This document shows positions 1-6,894 of a stretch of DNA of 9,346 nucleotides, piece by piece. Location of the stretch: contig JAZRNH010000023.1 in assembly GCA_045648025.1 (NCBI GenBank), positions 1-9,346 of the forward strand, in the 5' to 3' direction. The notes beneath the pieces were generated by a model. It searched no databases, was not told where the DNA came from, and worked only from the letters and a program-made list of their open reading frames with translations. Position 1 is the stretch's first letter, and every line of letters starts with the position of its first letter. The stretch comes from RGIG1681 sp045648025. Lineage in GTDB: Bacteria > Bacillota > Clostridia > Christensenellales > UBA1242. The position numbers and the translations under genes were made by a program.

Positions 1-1918
1 TTGAATTTTTAACGAAAACTTTTTTATAGCCCTTGCCTTCAAATTGACAAATTGACTCACCATTTGCATTTGTGTAGGTTGTGCCAGACTCATCATAAAT
101 TTCATATTTTTCTTTGAGTGTGAAATTTTGATTTATGCCTATCACTTGGTTATCAAATGATCTGCCATTTGTTTCATCAAACATTTCAACATAAATTTCT
201 GTATCGTTTAAAACTTTAAGTGAATATTCTTGTTCTTTTGTGTTTCCTGCAACATCGGTTGCAATAACCTTTATTTTAACAGTTTCCCCTGAAATAAGTT
301 CACCTTCAAGAACTTCAAAAGTTGTTTCGACAGTTTCACCAAAATCATCTGTTGCATCAATATAATTTGTTGTCACATCATTTTCATAAACAAAGTCTGC
401 TTCACGAATATATGTTATGTTGATATTTTTATAAACTTTAATATCATCAATATATACAGTTGCAGTTTTGGCATACAAACCAGTTGCTGAAAGCTTAACT
501 TCAATAACTTCGCCGCCGTCTTGAATTCCGGAAACCTTTTCAACAGCAACGACAAATTCATTGCCTTCGTTGTCGGTTGCAGTTGCAGAAAAAAGTTCTG
601 CTGTTAGTGTGTCACTTGATTTTATTGCCTTTTTATCTTCAAAAGAAATAGTCACAACATAATCAACCCATTTCGCATAAAGAACAATATCTTCACTTGG
701 AACTATTGTTGATTCAAATTTATTTTCAAATGTATTGTTGTCATAATACCAACCATCAAAAACAAAACCGTCTTTTGTTGGATTTTGTGGAAGTTCAAAG
801 ACAGTCCCAATTGTGGCTGATATTGAACTTACCGCTGTTCCACCGTTTGAATCAAATGAAATAATAGAATTTTCTTTCCATTTTGCAGTTAAATCAAGTT
901 CAACAACTTCGCCAACTTTTTCAAGACTATTGCCCTCTTTGTCAGTAAATTGTTTAATTCCATTATACCAACCAAAAAATACTTTTCCAGATTTTGTTGG
1001 CACAGGCAATTGACAGAAATCATTTTTATTAACCAAAACTTGTTGTTCAGATAAATAGCCACCGGCAGCACCAAGATTCACAATACATTTTGTATAATAC
1101 CACTTTGCCCATAATTCAATATTATCAACTGAACCAGCTTCAATTTTTGTGATTTGATTTGTAAAGTTTTTATCTGCAAACCAACCCAAAAACACATAGT
1201 CTTGTTTTGTTGGCTCAGCTAGTGTTATATCAGTGTGAACGGTAAATGTTTGCGGGTTTTGCACATTGTTTATTCCACCGTCTAAATTGTAATTAATTGA
1301 CAAATTAACAATATTCCACTTTGCAAAAAGACTTAAATCTTGAACAGCAGTTTGATTTGAATCAAACTTGTTCTCGAATTTGCTATCATAATACCAACCA
1401 TCAAACACATAACCTTTTTTTGTCAACCCCGAAGGAAGCTCAAACAAAGCACCCTCTTCAACAATTTGAGATTGTGAAATTGAACCATCATTTTTGTTAA
1501 TTGAAATTTTAAACAACGGTTTTCTTCTGATATTAAGGGTGTATGTTTCTTTTTTTCCAGCAGAATTTTCAACAACTAAATAAAAAATGTTATCACCCGG
1601 TTGAAGTTCAACTTCTTTGGTTGAAATTTCATTTAAACCAGCTGCATCTAAGCATATTGTCCAACTATTGTTTTTTGGAACTTTAACTATATTATCAAAT
1701 GAAAAATTTTCTGTTTGGTTGTCAACAACACAACTTGCAGTCATTGCTTCTTGGTCAATTTGCAAAACTGATGAATTTTTGATTTCAGGATTTCTTGGAA
1801 CAAACAAATAACACAAAACCGAAACCAAAGAAAGAACAAAAACAGCTATTATTGTTGAAACAATAATCAGTGTTTTTTTATGATTCTTCTTTTGTTGTTT
1901 TTCTTCAACAGCAGTCAT
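1..1918 (-). CDS. Membrane-anchored surface protein with InlB B-type repeats and Ig-like modules (3' end outside window)
   Basis: An open frame of 639 codons starts at the ATG at 1918 (RBS AAAGGAG at 1925-1931, 6 nt away) and reaches base 1 without a stop. Residues 1-15 are charged and cytoplasmic-looking; 16-40 form one hydrophobic helix without a lipobox (VLC, no small residue before Cys), so a signal anchor or uncleaved signal is likely. Residues 50-132 end in a GDNIFYLVVENSAGKK-type strand typical of the cadherin-like beta-sandwich family. Residues 134-417 hold four InlB B-type (Listeria-Bacteroides) repeats, each with a GWY/GWF core and a terminal AKW. Residues 418-570 look like two Ig-like modules, the second with an ATDVAGN strand as in DUF5011-type domains; 571-639 is beta-rich and unassigned. 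By family precedent the protein is displayed outside the cell, perhaps in adhesion; the ligand and the C-terminal anchoring or catalytic part cannot be seen. It is monocistronic at its 5' end. Confidence 0.9.
   Translation of the reverse strand, partial: MTAVEEKQQKKNHKKTLIIVSTIIAVFVLSLVSVLCYLFVPRNPEIKNSSVLQIDQEAMTASCVVDNQTENFSFDNIVKVPKNNSWTICLDAAGLNEISTKEVELQPGDNIFYLVVENSAGKKETYTLNIRRKPLFKISINKNDGSISQSQIVEEGALFELPSGLTKKGYVFDGWYYDSKFENKFDSNQTAVQDLSLFAKWNIVNLSINYNLDGGINNVQNPQTFTVHTDITLAEPTKQDYVFLGWFADKNFTNQITKIEAGSVDNIELWAKWYYTKCIVNLGAAGGYLSEQQVLVNKNDFCQLPVPTKSGKVFFGWYNGIKQFTDKEGNSLEKVGEVVELDLTAKWKENSIISFDSNGGTAVSSISATIGTVFELPQNPTKDGFVFDGWYYDNNTFENKFESTIVPSEDIVLYAKWVDYVVTISFEDKKAIKSSDTLTAELFSATATDNEGNEFVVAVEKVSGIQDGGEVIEVKLSATGLYAKTATVYIDDIKVYKNINITYIREADFVYENDVTTNYIDATDDFGETVETTFEVLEGELISGETVKIKVIATDVAGNTKEQEYSLKVLNDTEIYVEMFDETNGRSFDNQVIGINQNFTLKEKYEIYDESGTTYTNANGESICQFEGKGYKKVFVKNS
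668..1519 (-). repeat. Four tandem InlB B-type repeat units within the surface protein
   Basis: Approximate units are 1313-1519, 1100-1312, 878-1099 and 668-877 (residues 134-202, 203-273, 274-347, 348-417). Each has strand - G[YFK]VF.GW[YF] - strand - [FLW].AKW. Units 1 and 4 are closest: both read VFDGWYYD then FENKF, and they share an exact 20-nt DNA match (741-760 and 1386-1405), so one was probably copied from the other fairly recently. Units 2 and 3 are more diverged. Confidence 0.85.
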
Positions 1919-1950
1919 AATTTGCTCCTTTAAAAGTTTATATCACCTAT

Positions 1951-1979
1951 ATTATAAAACTTATATTAAAAAAAATCTA
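1951..1979 (-). promoter_or_regulatory. Possible promoter of the surface protein gene
   Basis: A perfect TATAAT -10 box lies at 1951-1956 on the minus strand, about 33 nt upstream of the ATG. The -35 position at 17-bp spacing (1974-1979, TAGATT) is a poor match, so the call rests mainly on the -10 box and on the location between the coaD terminator and the gene. Confidence 0.35.
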
Positions 1980-1994
1980 TAATTTAACTATTTT

Positions 1995-2028
1995 TAATAA
2001 AAAAGATATGGAATAATCCATATCTTTT
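1995..2028 (-). terminator. Intrinsic terminator of coaD
   Basis: A perfect 12-bp stem (2001-2012 with 2017-2028) closes a 4-nt loop and, read on the minus strand, runs into a T-rich tail. The upstream arm overlaps the coaD stop codon (2027-2029). It separates coaD from the surface protein gene that follows on the same strand. Confidence 0.8.
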
Positions 2029-2497
2029 ATTTTTCTGTTATAAGTTTTAACACCGCTGGTGGAACTAAGTTTTCAACAGATTCGCCGTTTTTGAGTTTTT
2101 CAAAAACCATTGTTGATGACACAAATCCATATTCACCAGTTCGAAAATATATGGTTTCAATGCCAGAAAGTTCTTTGTTGGCTGCGGCAAGTTTTTCTTC
2201 ATTTTCAAAGTCTTCTTGATTTCTGACTCCCCTAATCAGCACGGTGGCTGACATCTTTTTTGCCGCATCAACAGTGTAGCCTTCATAAATCATAACGGCA
2301 ACATTTGTGATTTTAAGCCTTTTGAAATCTTCTTCAATTGCAGCTTTCATTTTTTGTTTGTCAAATCGTCTGGTTTTGTTTTCGTTTACACCAATGCCAA
2401 TTATAACTTTGTCAAAAATTTCACTGGCTGATTTTGCAACAAACAAATGACCAACGGTAAACGGGTCAAAACTTCCCGCAAAAAATCCAATTTTCAT
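2027..2497 (-). CDS. coaD: Phosphopantetheine adenylyltransferase (CoaD)
   Basis: Cytoplasmic enzyme that joins 4'-phosphopantetheine and ATP to give dephospho-CoA and pyrophosphate, the penultimate step of CoA synthesis. The 156-residue length is normal for the family. The nucleotidyltransferase signature GSFDPFTVGH lies at residues 8-17 with the catalytic TxGH at 14-17. The ATP-contacting LIRGVRN is at 87-93, followed by the family's DFENE segment, and the SST version of the ISS motif is at 127-129. Arg or Lys substitutes are seen near the usual phosphate-binding lysine (K41, R43, R44). The ATG at 2497 has the RBS GAGGAGT at 2503-2509. It lies 23 nt behind the flavin reductase-rubredoxin gene and is probably cotranscribed with it. 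CoA is needed generally, so the pairing does not by itself imply a shared pathway. Confidence 0.96.
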   Translation of the reverse strand: MKIGFFAGSFDPFTVGHLFVAKSASEIFDKVIIGIGVNENKTRRFDKQKMKAAIEEDFKRLKITNVAVMIYEGYTVDAAKKMSATVLIRGVRNQEDFENEEKLAAANKELSGIETIYFRTGEYGFVSSTMVFEKLKNGESVENLVPPAVLKLITEK

Positions 2498-2520
2498 AAG
2501 CGACTCCTCACTTATTGTTT

Positions 2521-3252
2521 TTATTCAGATTTCCACATATTTGCACCACAAAGTGGACAAGGGTTTGGCGGTTCATCACCTTCAACAGTGTAACCACAAA
2601 GCAAACAAGTGTGTTTCTTTCCACCTGCCGGTTTTTGTTCTTCTTTTTTTGCAGCGGTTGGTTCTTGCTTTACAAAATCACTTGCACCATGTTTGCAGAG
2701 CGGACAAACAAAGTCTTCTGGAATTGGGTCACCCTCATAAACATAACCGCAAACAGAACACACCCAAACAACTTTTTCAGCTGTCTTTTTTGGTTTGATT
2801 TTGCTTTGATAATAAGCATATGTGACAGACTCTGTGCTACCCAAAACAACATCTGCGGTTTGCTCACAAATAAACATTATGTGACTGCCAACATCTTTTT
2901 CTTCTAACACTTTGAGTGACAAATATGAGTTGGTTGATTTTGTGATGTATGGAATATTGTTTTCAGCCATTTTAAAATCTGCAAAGCCTTCAAATTTGTC
3001 TGTGGTTTTGCCAGAAGAAAAACCAAATCTTTCAATTAAATCAAAGCTGGTTGTCATATCTAAAACTGAAAGGTTAAATTGTTTTGTTTTTTGAATCTCA
3101 CCACAAGAAAAATTTTCTTTGTTGACACACACCATAATTTTAACAGGTGCAGATGTAATTTGTGCCACAGTGTTAACAATGCAGCCGTTTAATTTTTTGC
3201 CATTTGTGGTAAGCACATAAACCCCATAACCAATATTGTAAATCGCTTTCAT
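2521..3252 (-). CDS. Flavin reductase domain protein with two C-terminal rubredoxin-like ribbons (Hrb-like)
   Basis: Start chosen at the ATG at 3252, with AAGGAGA 6 nt upstream (3258-3264); an in-frame TTG at 3273 would place that RBS inside the gene. The protein has 243 residues. Residues 1-152 form an FMN-binding split barrel of the flavin reductase family (NIGYGVYVLTT start, the NGCIVNTVAQ strand, the SYLSLKVLE strand and the GSHIMFICE strand). Residues 163-193 are a short rubredoxin-like ribbon (C165, C168, C183, C186). After a Lys/Glu/Pro linker comes a second ribbon (C216, C219, C232, C235), like those ending rubrerythrins. In acetogens, Hrb passes electrons from NAD(P)H to flavodiiron oxygen or NO reductases; a similar electron-carrier or oxygen-defence role is inferred. 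No flavodiiron or rubrerythrin partner is in the window. First gene of a unit with coaD. Confidence 0.88.
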   Translation of the reverse strand: MKAIYNIGYGVYVLTTNGKKLNGCIVNTVAQITSAPVKIMVCVNKENFSCGEIQKTKQFNLSVLDMTTSFDLIERFGFSSGKTTDKFEGFADFKMAENNIPYITKSTNSYLSLKVLEEKDVGSHIMFICEQTADVVLGSTESVTYAYYQSKIKPKKTAEKVVWVCSVCGYVYEGDPIPEDFVCPLCKHGASDFVKQEPTAAKKEEQKPAGGKKHTCLLCGYTVEGDEPPNPCPLCGANMWKSE

Positions 3253-3292
3253 AAACTTCTCCTTAATTTGCAAGTCTTATCTTCATAGTTTT

Positions 3293-3320
3293 ATAATATC
3301 ATATTTTCAACAAGCCTCAA
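3293..3320 (-). promoter_or_regulatory. Possible promoter of the flavin reductase-coaD unit
   Basis: On the minus strand, TTGAGG (3315-3320) and TATTAT (3293-3298) are 16 bp apart, about 41 nt upstream of the ATG at 3252 and just past the terminator of the preceding operon. Each box differs from consensus by one or two bases. In such AT-rich DNA chance matches are common. Confidence 0.4.
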
Positions 3321-3331
3321 AATAAACGAAC

Positions 3332-3369
3332 AAAAAAAATCGCCTATTAAACAATAAACGATTTGTTTT
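3332..3369 (-). terminator. Terminator after the eight-helix membrane protein gene
   Basis: An 11-bp stem with one mismatch (3332-3342 with 3359-3369) has a small inner stem (3345-3348 with 3353-3356). On the minus strand the CGAT arm runs straight into eight Ts. It starts 6 nt after the stop codon at 3375 and closes the ABC operon. The plus strand also ends in a T run, so it could work both ways. Confidence 0.65.
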
Positions 3370-3374
3370 TTTTA

Positions 3375-4274
3375 TTAAATTGTTTGCAAATTTAAGTTTT
3401 TTCTTTTTTTGTGTCCTTTGACAAGCAATATGATTGCCATTGTAATTGCAAAACCAATAACCGCTGCACCTGTAAGTGAAAGCATCAATGGTTTAAAATA
3501 TGTGGCTTCGTTTCCTCCAAATGTTGTGAGCATTGTGGCCTCTAAGGTGAGCATTGAAACTGCACCAGCAATAAGCGAAATCACTTTTGCAGATGAGTAA
3601 ACCGGACTTTCATATTTTTTGTATCTAATCAAATTAACAATTGCAAATGCAAAAGTTAAAAAGGTGTATGCAGCAATTGCTATTGTGGTTATCATATGAT
3701 GTTCAAATGTCCTGCCAAAATAAACCATAAACACCACGATAACTGCAAGAGCCAAGTTCATAAACAACAATAACCAGCCACATATTATTGATTTTTTCAA
3801 TTCAATTTCAAATTGTTCTTTTGCCTTATATTTTCTTGTGTGTCTAACCAAAAAGAATCTCATTATGGCAAGAATAATATAATATGCAAACATTGAATAA
3901 AACCAAAATGATTTATGATAAAAACCTAAACATAATTGAAACACAGCAAAGGCAACATTAAACACAAGTGAGCCATAAAGCGAAATGTTAACTCTAAGTC
4001 TAACATCACTAAAATATTTTAAAAGATATTTATTTTCTTTTTTCATCTTTTTTGCAAACTTAATCATTGCTGGAATTCTAAAACAGATAACCAAAAGAAC
4101 ATAAAATGAAAGCAGATATGAAACAATTGCGAGAATTGATTCTGTGCCTAAATAAACAAATGATAACACTAAAACCGCAACAGAAATTGGCAATAAACAA
4201 ATGATTATTGCAAGGTGTGGATATAAAAGTTTTAGTCCAATTTTTTTCCAATCAATTTTCTTTTTTTCTTCCAT
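3375..4274 (-). CDS. Uncharacterised eight-helix membrane protein
   Basis: I do not recognise a named family. The 299-residue protein has a charged cytoplasmic-looking N-terminus (residues 1-16), then about eight hydrophobic segments near 19-42, 46-70, 95-117, 123-144, 163-187, 193-217, 229-251 and 262-286, and a basic tail (287-293). Basic clusters at 72-82 and 144-152 fit cytoplasmic loops and an even number of spans with both ends inside. There is no Walker motif, no protease or kinase motif and no large soluble domain. The ATG at 4274 is preceded by a modest GAGG site about 5 nt away. It is the last gene behind two ABC modules on the same strand, 61 nt after permease 2 with a hairpin between them. 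It may be an accessory of the transporter or a separate membrane function read at lower level. Confidence 0.8.
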   Translation of the reverse strand: MEEKKKIDWKKIGLKLLYPHLAIIICLLPISVAVLVLSFVYLGTESILAIVSYLLSFYVLLVICFRIPAMIKFAKKMKKENKYLLKYFSDVRLRVNISLYGSLVFNVAFAVFQLCLGFYHKSFWFYSMFAYYIILAIMRFFLVRHTRKYKAKEQFEIELKKSIICGWLLLFMNLALAVIVVFMVYFGRTFEHHMITTIAIAAYTFLTFAFAIVNLIRYKKYESPVYSSAKVISLIAGAVSMLTLEATMLTTFGGNEATYFKPLMLSLTGAAVIGFAITMAIILLVKGHKKRKNLNLQTI

Positions 4275-4299
4275 AAATACCTCATATCAAACACGACCA

Positions 4300-4326
4300 A
4301 AGCGAAGCAAAAAATTTGCTTCGCTT
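4300..4326 (-). terminator. Perfect 12-bp hairpin between permease 2 and the eight-helix protein gene (possible leaky terminator)
   Basis: AAGCGAAGCAAA (4300-4311) pairs exactly with 4315-4326 across a 3-nt loop. It is the most GC-containing stem in the gaps of this operon. On the minus strand only three Ts follow the stem before GG, so it is a weak terminator at best. It could lower expression of the last gene or protect the 3' end of the upstream transcript. Confidence 0.45.
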
Positions 4327-4335
4327 AAATTTTTA

Positions 4336-5151
4336 TTAAACTAAACTTGTTTTTTCAAGTATTTTCTTACTTCCAAAACCAATACCAAAACTAAATAGCA
4401 CCGAACCAACCAAACATAAAATCACATTAACAATTGTGCTATTAAGAGGAGTGATGATTGGAATCATCATAAACATTAACATTCCGATTCCAAGTGACAT
4501 TAATATTGAAAGCCACAATTTTTGTTTCGCAAAAACTGCTGCCAAAACATAAATTGCTGCAAAGATGCCAACAAGCAACACCTTTGAAATGATACACATT
4601 ATTACATTTAAAATTGTTGCAGAACCCAAATCAAATGGAAGTCCAGCAACCACACCGCCAATCATTGAACCTACAAAAAATGCAACTATCATCATTGCAC
4701 CAGCAACAAAACAAGCGATTGTTTTTGAAATAACATAGTCACTTTTTTTACTTCTAACGGTAAATAAATTTTTAGCGAATCCACTTCTAAAATCATCGCC
4801 AACAAAAAGACAAACGAAAATAGAAATTGCAAAAAACATCATATTAATATTGCACATTGAAGTAATGCTCATTGCCATTGCTGCATCACCTGCTGCGGCA
4901 TCTGCGGTTGAAGTTCCAATAATTTGCCAAACTGTATCAAAACCTTCCATAATGGTTTCTTCTCCAGTTTGAGGATTAATTGAAACAGTTCCGTCCATCA
5001 TTGTAACCATAACCAAAATCAAAATTGGCATAACAAGAGATATTCCTATCATAAGGTAAATAAGTGGACTGGTAAACATTCTTCTAAAATCAACACCCAT
5101 CATACTTGAAAATCTTTTCTTGAAAGTGTTTTTTTCAAATTTTGCTGCCAT
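4336..5151 (-). CDS. ABC-2 type transporter permease (module 2)
   Basis: Membrane subunit that should pair with the ATPase gene ending 1 nt upstream. The 271-residue protein has about six spans near 30-52, 103-118, 145-169, 180-207, 212-234 and 240-260, and a large loop at residues 53-102 (outside if the N-terminus is inside), the usual ABC-2 arrangement. A cytoplasmic-loop motif, FVGDDFRSG at 116-124 followed by SKKSDYVISK, is shared with the module 1 permease (FIGHDYKSG) and is a likely ATPase contact. The RBS (AGGTGA, about 6 nt from the ATG at 5151) lies inside the end of the ATPase gene, so translation is probably coupled. The substrate cannot be read from sequence; relatives move peptides, bacitracin-like antibiotics or lantibiotics. 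Alternatively, the two permeases form one heterodimeric channel with the module 1 protein. Confidence 0.9.
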   Translation of the reverse strand: MAAKFEKNTFKKRFSSMMGVDFRRMFTSPLIYLMIGISLVMPILILVMVTMMDGTVSINPQTGEETIMEGFDTVWQIIGTSTADAAAGDAAMAMSITSMCNINMMFFAISIFVCLFVGDDFRSGFAKNLFTVRSKKSDYVISKTIACFVAGAMMIVAFFVGSMIGGVVAGLPFDLGSATILNVIMCIISKVLLVGIFAAIYVLAAVFAKQKLWLSILMSLGIGMLMFMMIPIITPLNSTIVNVILCLVGSVLFSFGIGFGSKKILEKTSLV

Positions 5152-5152
5152 A

Positions 5153-6058
5153 TTATTTCACCTCCCCATTTGCCATAAGGTTAATATAATATTCTTCAAG
5201 ACCAATTTTATCAGTCTTTAATTCGTTTATAATAACACCATTGTCATATAAATATTTTGCCACTTCTTCAGGGCTGGTTGCATCATAAACTCTAAGATAT
5301 TCTTTTTGTTCATCTTCTAAAACTTTTGAATATTTTTTATTCAAAACTTCTTTTGCAGTTTTCATATCTGCTGCAACAATTGCAACAAATGTTGGACAAC
5401 TGTTTTCAAGTTCTTCGGCTGTCATTTCCACAATCATTTTTCCATTTCTAATAATGCCATAATGTGTGGCAATCTTTTCAAGTTCGCCCAAAATGTGTGA
5501 AGATACCAAAACTGTTGAACCACTCTTTGCAATATCGGTGAGAATTTCTCTCATAATTCGCATACCGTCAGCATCAAGACCATTGATTGGTTCGTCTAAA
5601 ACTAAGAGCTTAGGACTTCCCAAAAGTGCCATAGCGATTCCGATTCTTTGTTTCATACCAAGTGAACAATTTTTAAACTTGTTTCCTGCAGCACCTTCCA
5701 TTCTAACCATTGTTAAAACTTTTCTAACTGCTGCTTCTTTGTCTTTGATTGACAAGTTTGTTGCTTGAATCATCAAGTTGTTCCAAACTGAAACATTTGG
5801 AAAACAACCAGGTGCTTCAATCAATACACCCATAGATGCTCTAACATCAGAATCGGTATAAGGTTTGTCATAAATTTTTACATCACCACTGGTTTTGTGA
5901 ATAAGACCACAAATAATTTTTTCGGTTGTTGATTTTCCACTTCCGTTTTCACCAATAAAACCATAAATTGAACCAGCAGGAACGGTCATATTAAGTCCTG
6001 AAAGGGCTTGTTTTTCACCAAAGTTTTTGCATAAATTTTTAATTTCTATTGCATTCAT
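5153..6058 (-). CDS. ABC transporter ATP-binding protein, BcrA-like (module 2)
   Basis: Cytoplasmic ATPase that powers the adjacent permease. The 301 residues include Walker A GENGSGKST at 36-44, a Q-loop region with Glu instead of Gln (LIEAPG from 79), signature CSLGMKQR at 131-138, Walker B LLVLDEP at 151-157, D-loop GLD at 160-162 and the switch histidine H188. After about residue 215 a C-terminal extension ends in LEEYYINLM, as in many drug-export ABC-2 ATPases. The Glu at the Q position is common in this BcrA-like group. The ATG at 6058 has a strong AAGGAGG site overlapping the stop of the module 1 permease (gap 14 nt). It is closely related to the module 1 ATPase, including a 38-nt exact DNA match (5463-5500 with 7198-7235). 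Confidence 0.95.
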   Translation of the reverse strand: MNAIEIKNLCKNFGEKQALSGLNMTVPAGSIYGFIGENGSGKSTTEKIICGLIHKTSGDVKIYDKPYTDSDVRASMGVLIEAPGCFPNVSVWNNLMIQATNLSIKDKEAAVRKVLTMVRMEGAAGNKFKNCSLGMKQRIGIAMALLGSPKLLVLDEPINGLDADGMRIMREILTDIAKSGSTVLVSSHILGELEKIATHYGIIRNGKMIVEMTAEELENSCPTFVAIVAADMKTAKEVLNKKYSKVLEDEQKEYLRVYDATSPEEVAKYLYDNGVIINELKTDKIGLEEYYINLMANGEVK

Positions 6059-6072
6059 TTTTTCGCCCCTCC

Positions 6073-6894
6073 TTAATAAACATCACTATTATTTAAAATG
6101 TATGTGCCAAGCACATTATAAGTAACCGACCAACCAAGTGAACAAAGCAAACAAACCAAAACTGACACAAAGTTGCTAGACAAACAAGCATAAACTGATG
6201 AACCATATAAAAACACATTCAAAATACTAGCAGTTCCTGGCAAAATTGCATCGGCTGCAATAATCAAAATGCCTGTTCCAAAAAAGAACGAAAGCATAAT
6301 TGAAATCCAGAAGTTTTTTCTGAAAAGTATGTTGATGAAAACATACAAACTTGCCCAGCCAAAGCTCATAATAAGTTTGCCAAGAATTGCACAAATAAGT
6401 GAACCCGCATTAACTTTAAATGAAAGTCCAACAAGAGCCCCTGCAAGAACAGTTCCAACAAAATATGTTCCACACATACAAATCATTGCAAATGCACAAG
6501 TGATTGATTTTGAAATCATATAATCTTGTTTTTTTGCATGAGTTGTGAAAAGTTGTTTAACATATCCGCTTTTATAATCGTGTCCAATGAAAATTGACAC
6601 CATAATTCCACCAAAAATGAAAACCATATTCATATTTGCATATTGACCAATGTTTTCAATAACATAAAGTGGTTTTGTAACGGCAATTGCATGCCATGTG
6701 TTTGTAAAAAGTGCAGCAGTTTGAGAAGAATCCATACCGGTTGTTCCAATAATCATTGCAGGAATAATCGCTGCAATAGCAATGAAAATATAAAAAAGTG
6801 GAGTATGAAACAATCTATAAAAATCAACAGAAAGCATACTTTTTATTCTTTTAACAAAACTAGGGGCTTCAAATTTTAAACTATTTTTTTCCAT
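6073..6894 (-). CDS. ABC-2 type transporter permease (module 1)
   Basis: The 273-residue membrane protein has about six spans near 33-52, 88-104, 129-157, 164-190, 196-218 and 240-265. The loop between spans 1 and 2 (53-87) is shorter than in module 2 and differs in sequence. The N-terminal VKRIKSMLSVDFYRLFHTPL segment (14-33) and the FIGHDYKSG motif (102-110) with KKQDYMISKS (121-130) align with the module 2 permease, so the pair are paralogues, although the extracytoplasmic loop and C-terminal third are well diverged. Its ATG overlaps the ATPase stop by one base (TAATG), with AAGGAGG about 7 nt upstream, a classic translationally coupled ATPase-permease pair. The substrate is unknown. Diverged outer loops suggest either different substrates or two halves of a heterodimer. 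Confidence 0.9.
   Translation of the reverse strand: MEKNSLKFEAPSFVKRIKSMLSVDFYRLFHTPLFYIFIAIAAIIPAMIIGTTGMDSSQTAALFTNTWHAIAVTKPLYVIENIGQYANMNMVFIFGGIMVSIFIGHDYKSGYVKQLFTTHAKKQDYMISKSITCAFAMICMCGTYFVGTVLAGALVGLSFKVNAGSLICAILGKLIMSFGWASLYVFINILFRKNFWISIMLSFFFGTGILIIAADAILPGTASILNVFLYGSSVYACLSSNFVSVLVCLLCSLGWSVTYNVLGTYILNNSDVY

Noticed and set aside
813..1811. Short ORFs on both strands across the surface protein gene
   Set aside because: A single minus-strand frame is open through the whole region with recognisable repeats; the short ORFs are shadows of it.
1803..1873. Lipoprotein signal in the N-terminal helix of the surface protein (VLC)
   Set aside because: The residue before Cys is Leu, not Gly, Ala or Ser, and the Cys is near the end of a long hydrophobic helix, so a lipobox is not supported.
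2515..2907. Plus-strand ORF of 130 codons opposite the flavin reductase gene
   Set aside because: It lies antisense to a well-supported gene, has the Phe/Leu/Cys-rich composition of a complementary frame, and lacks a convincing RBS or family motif.
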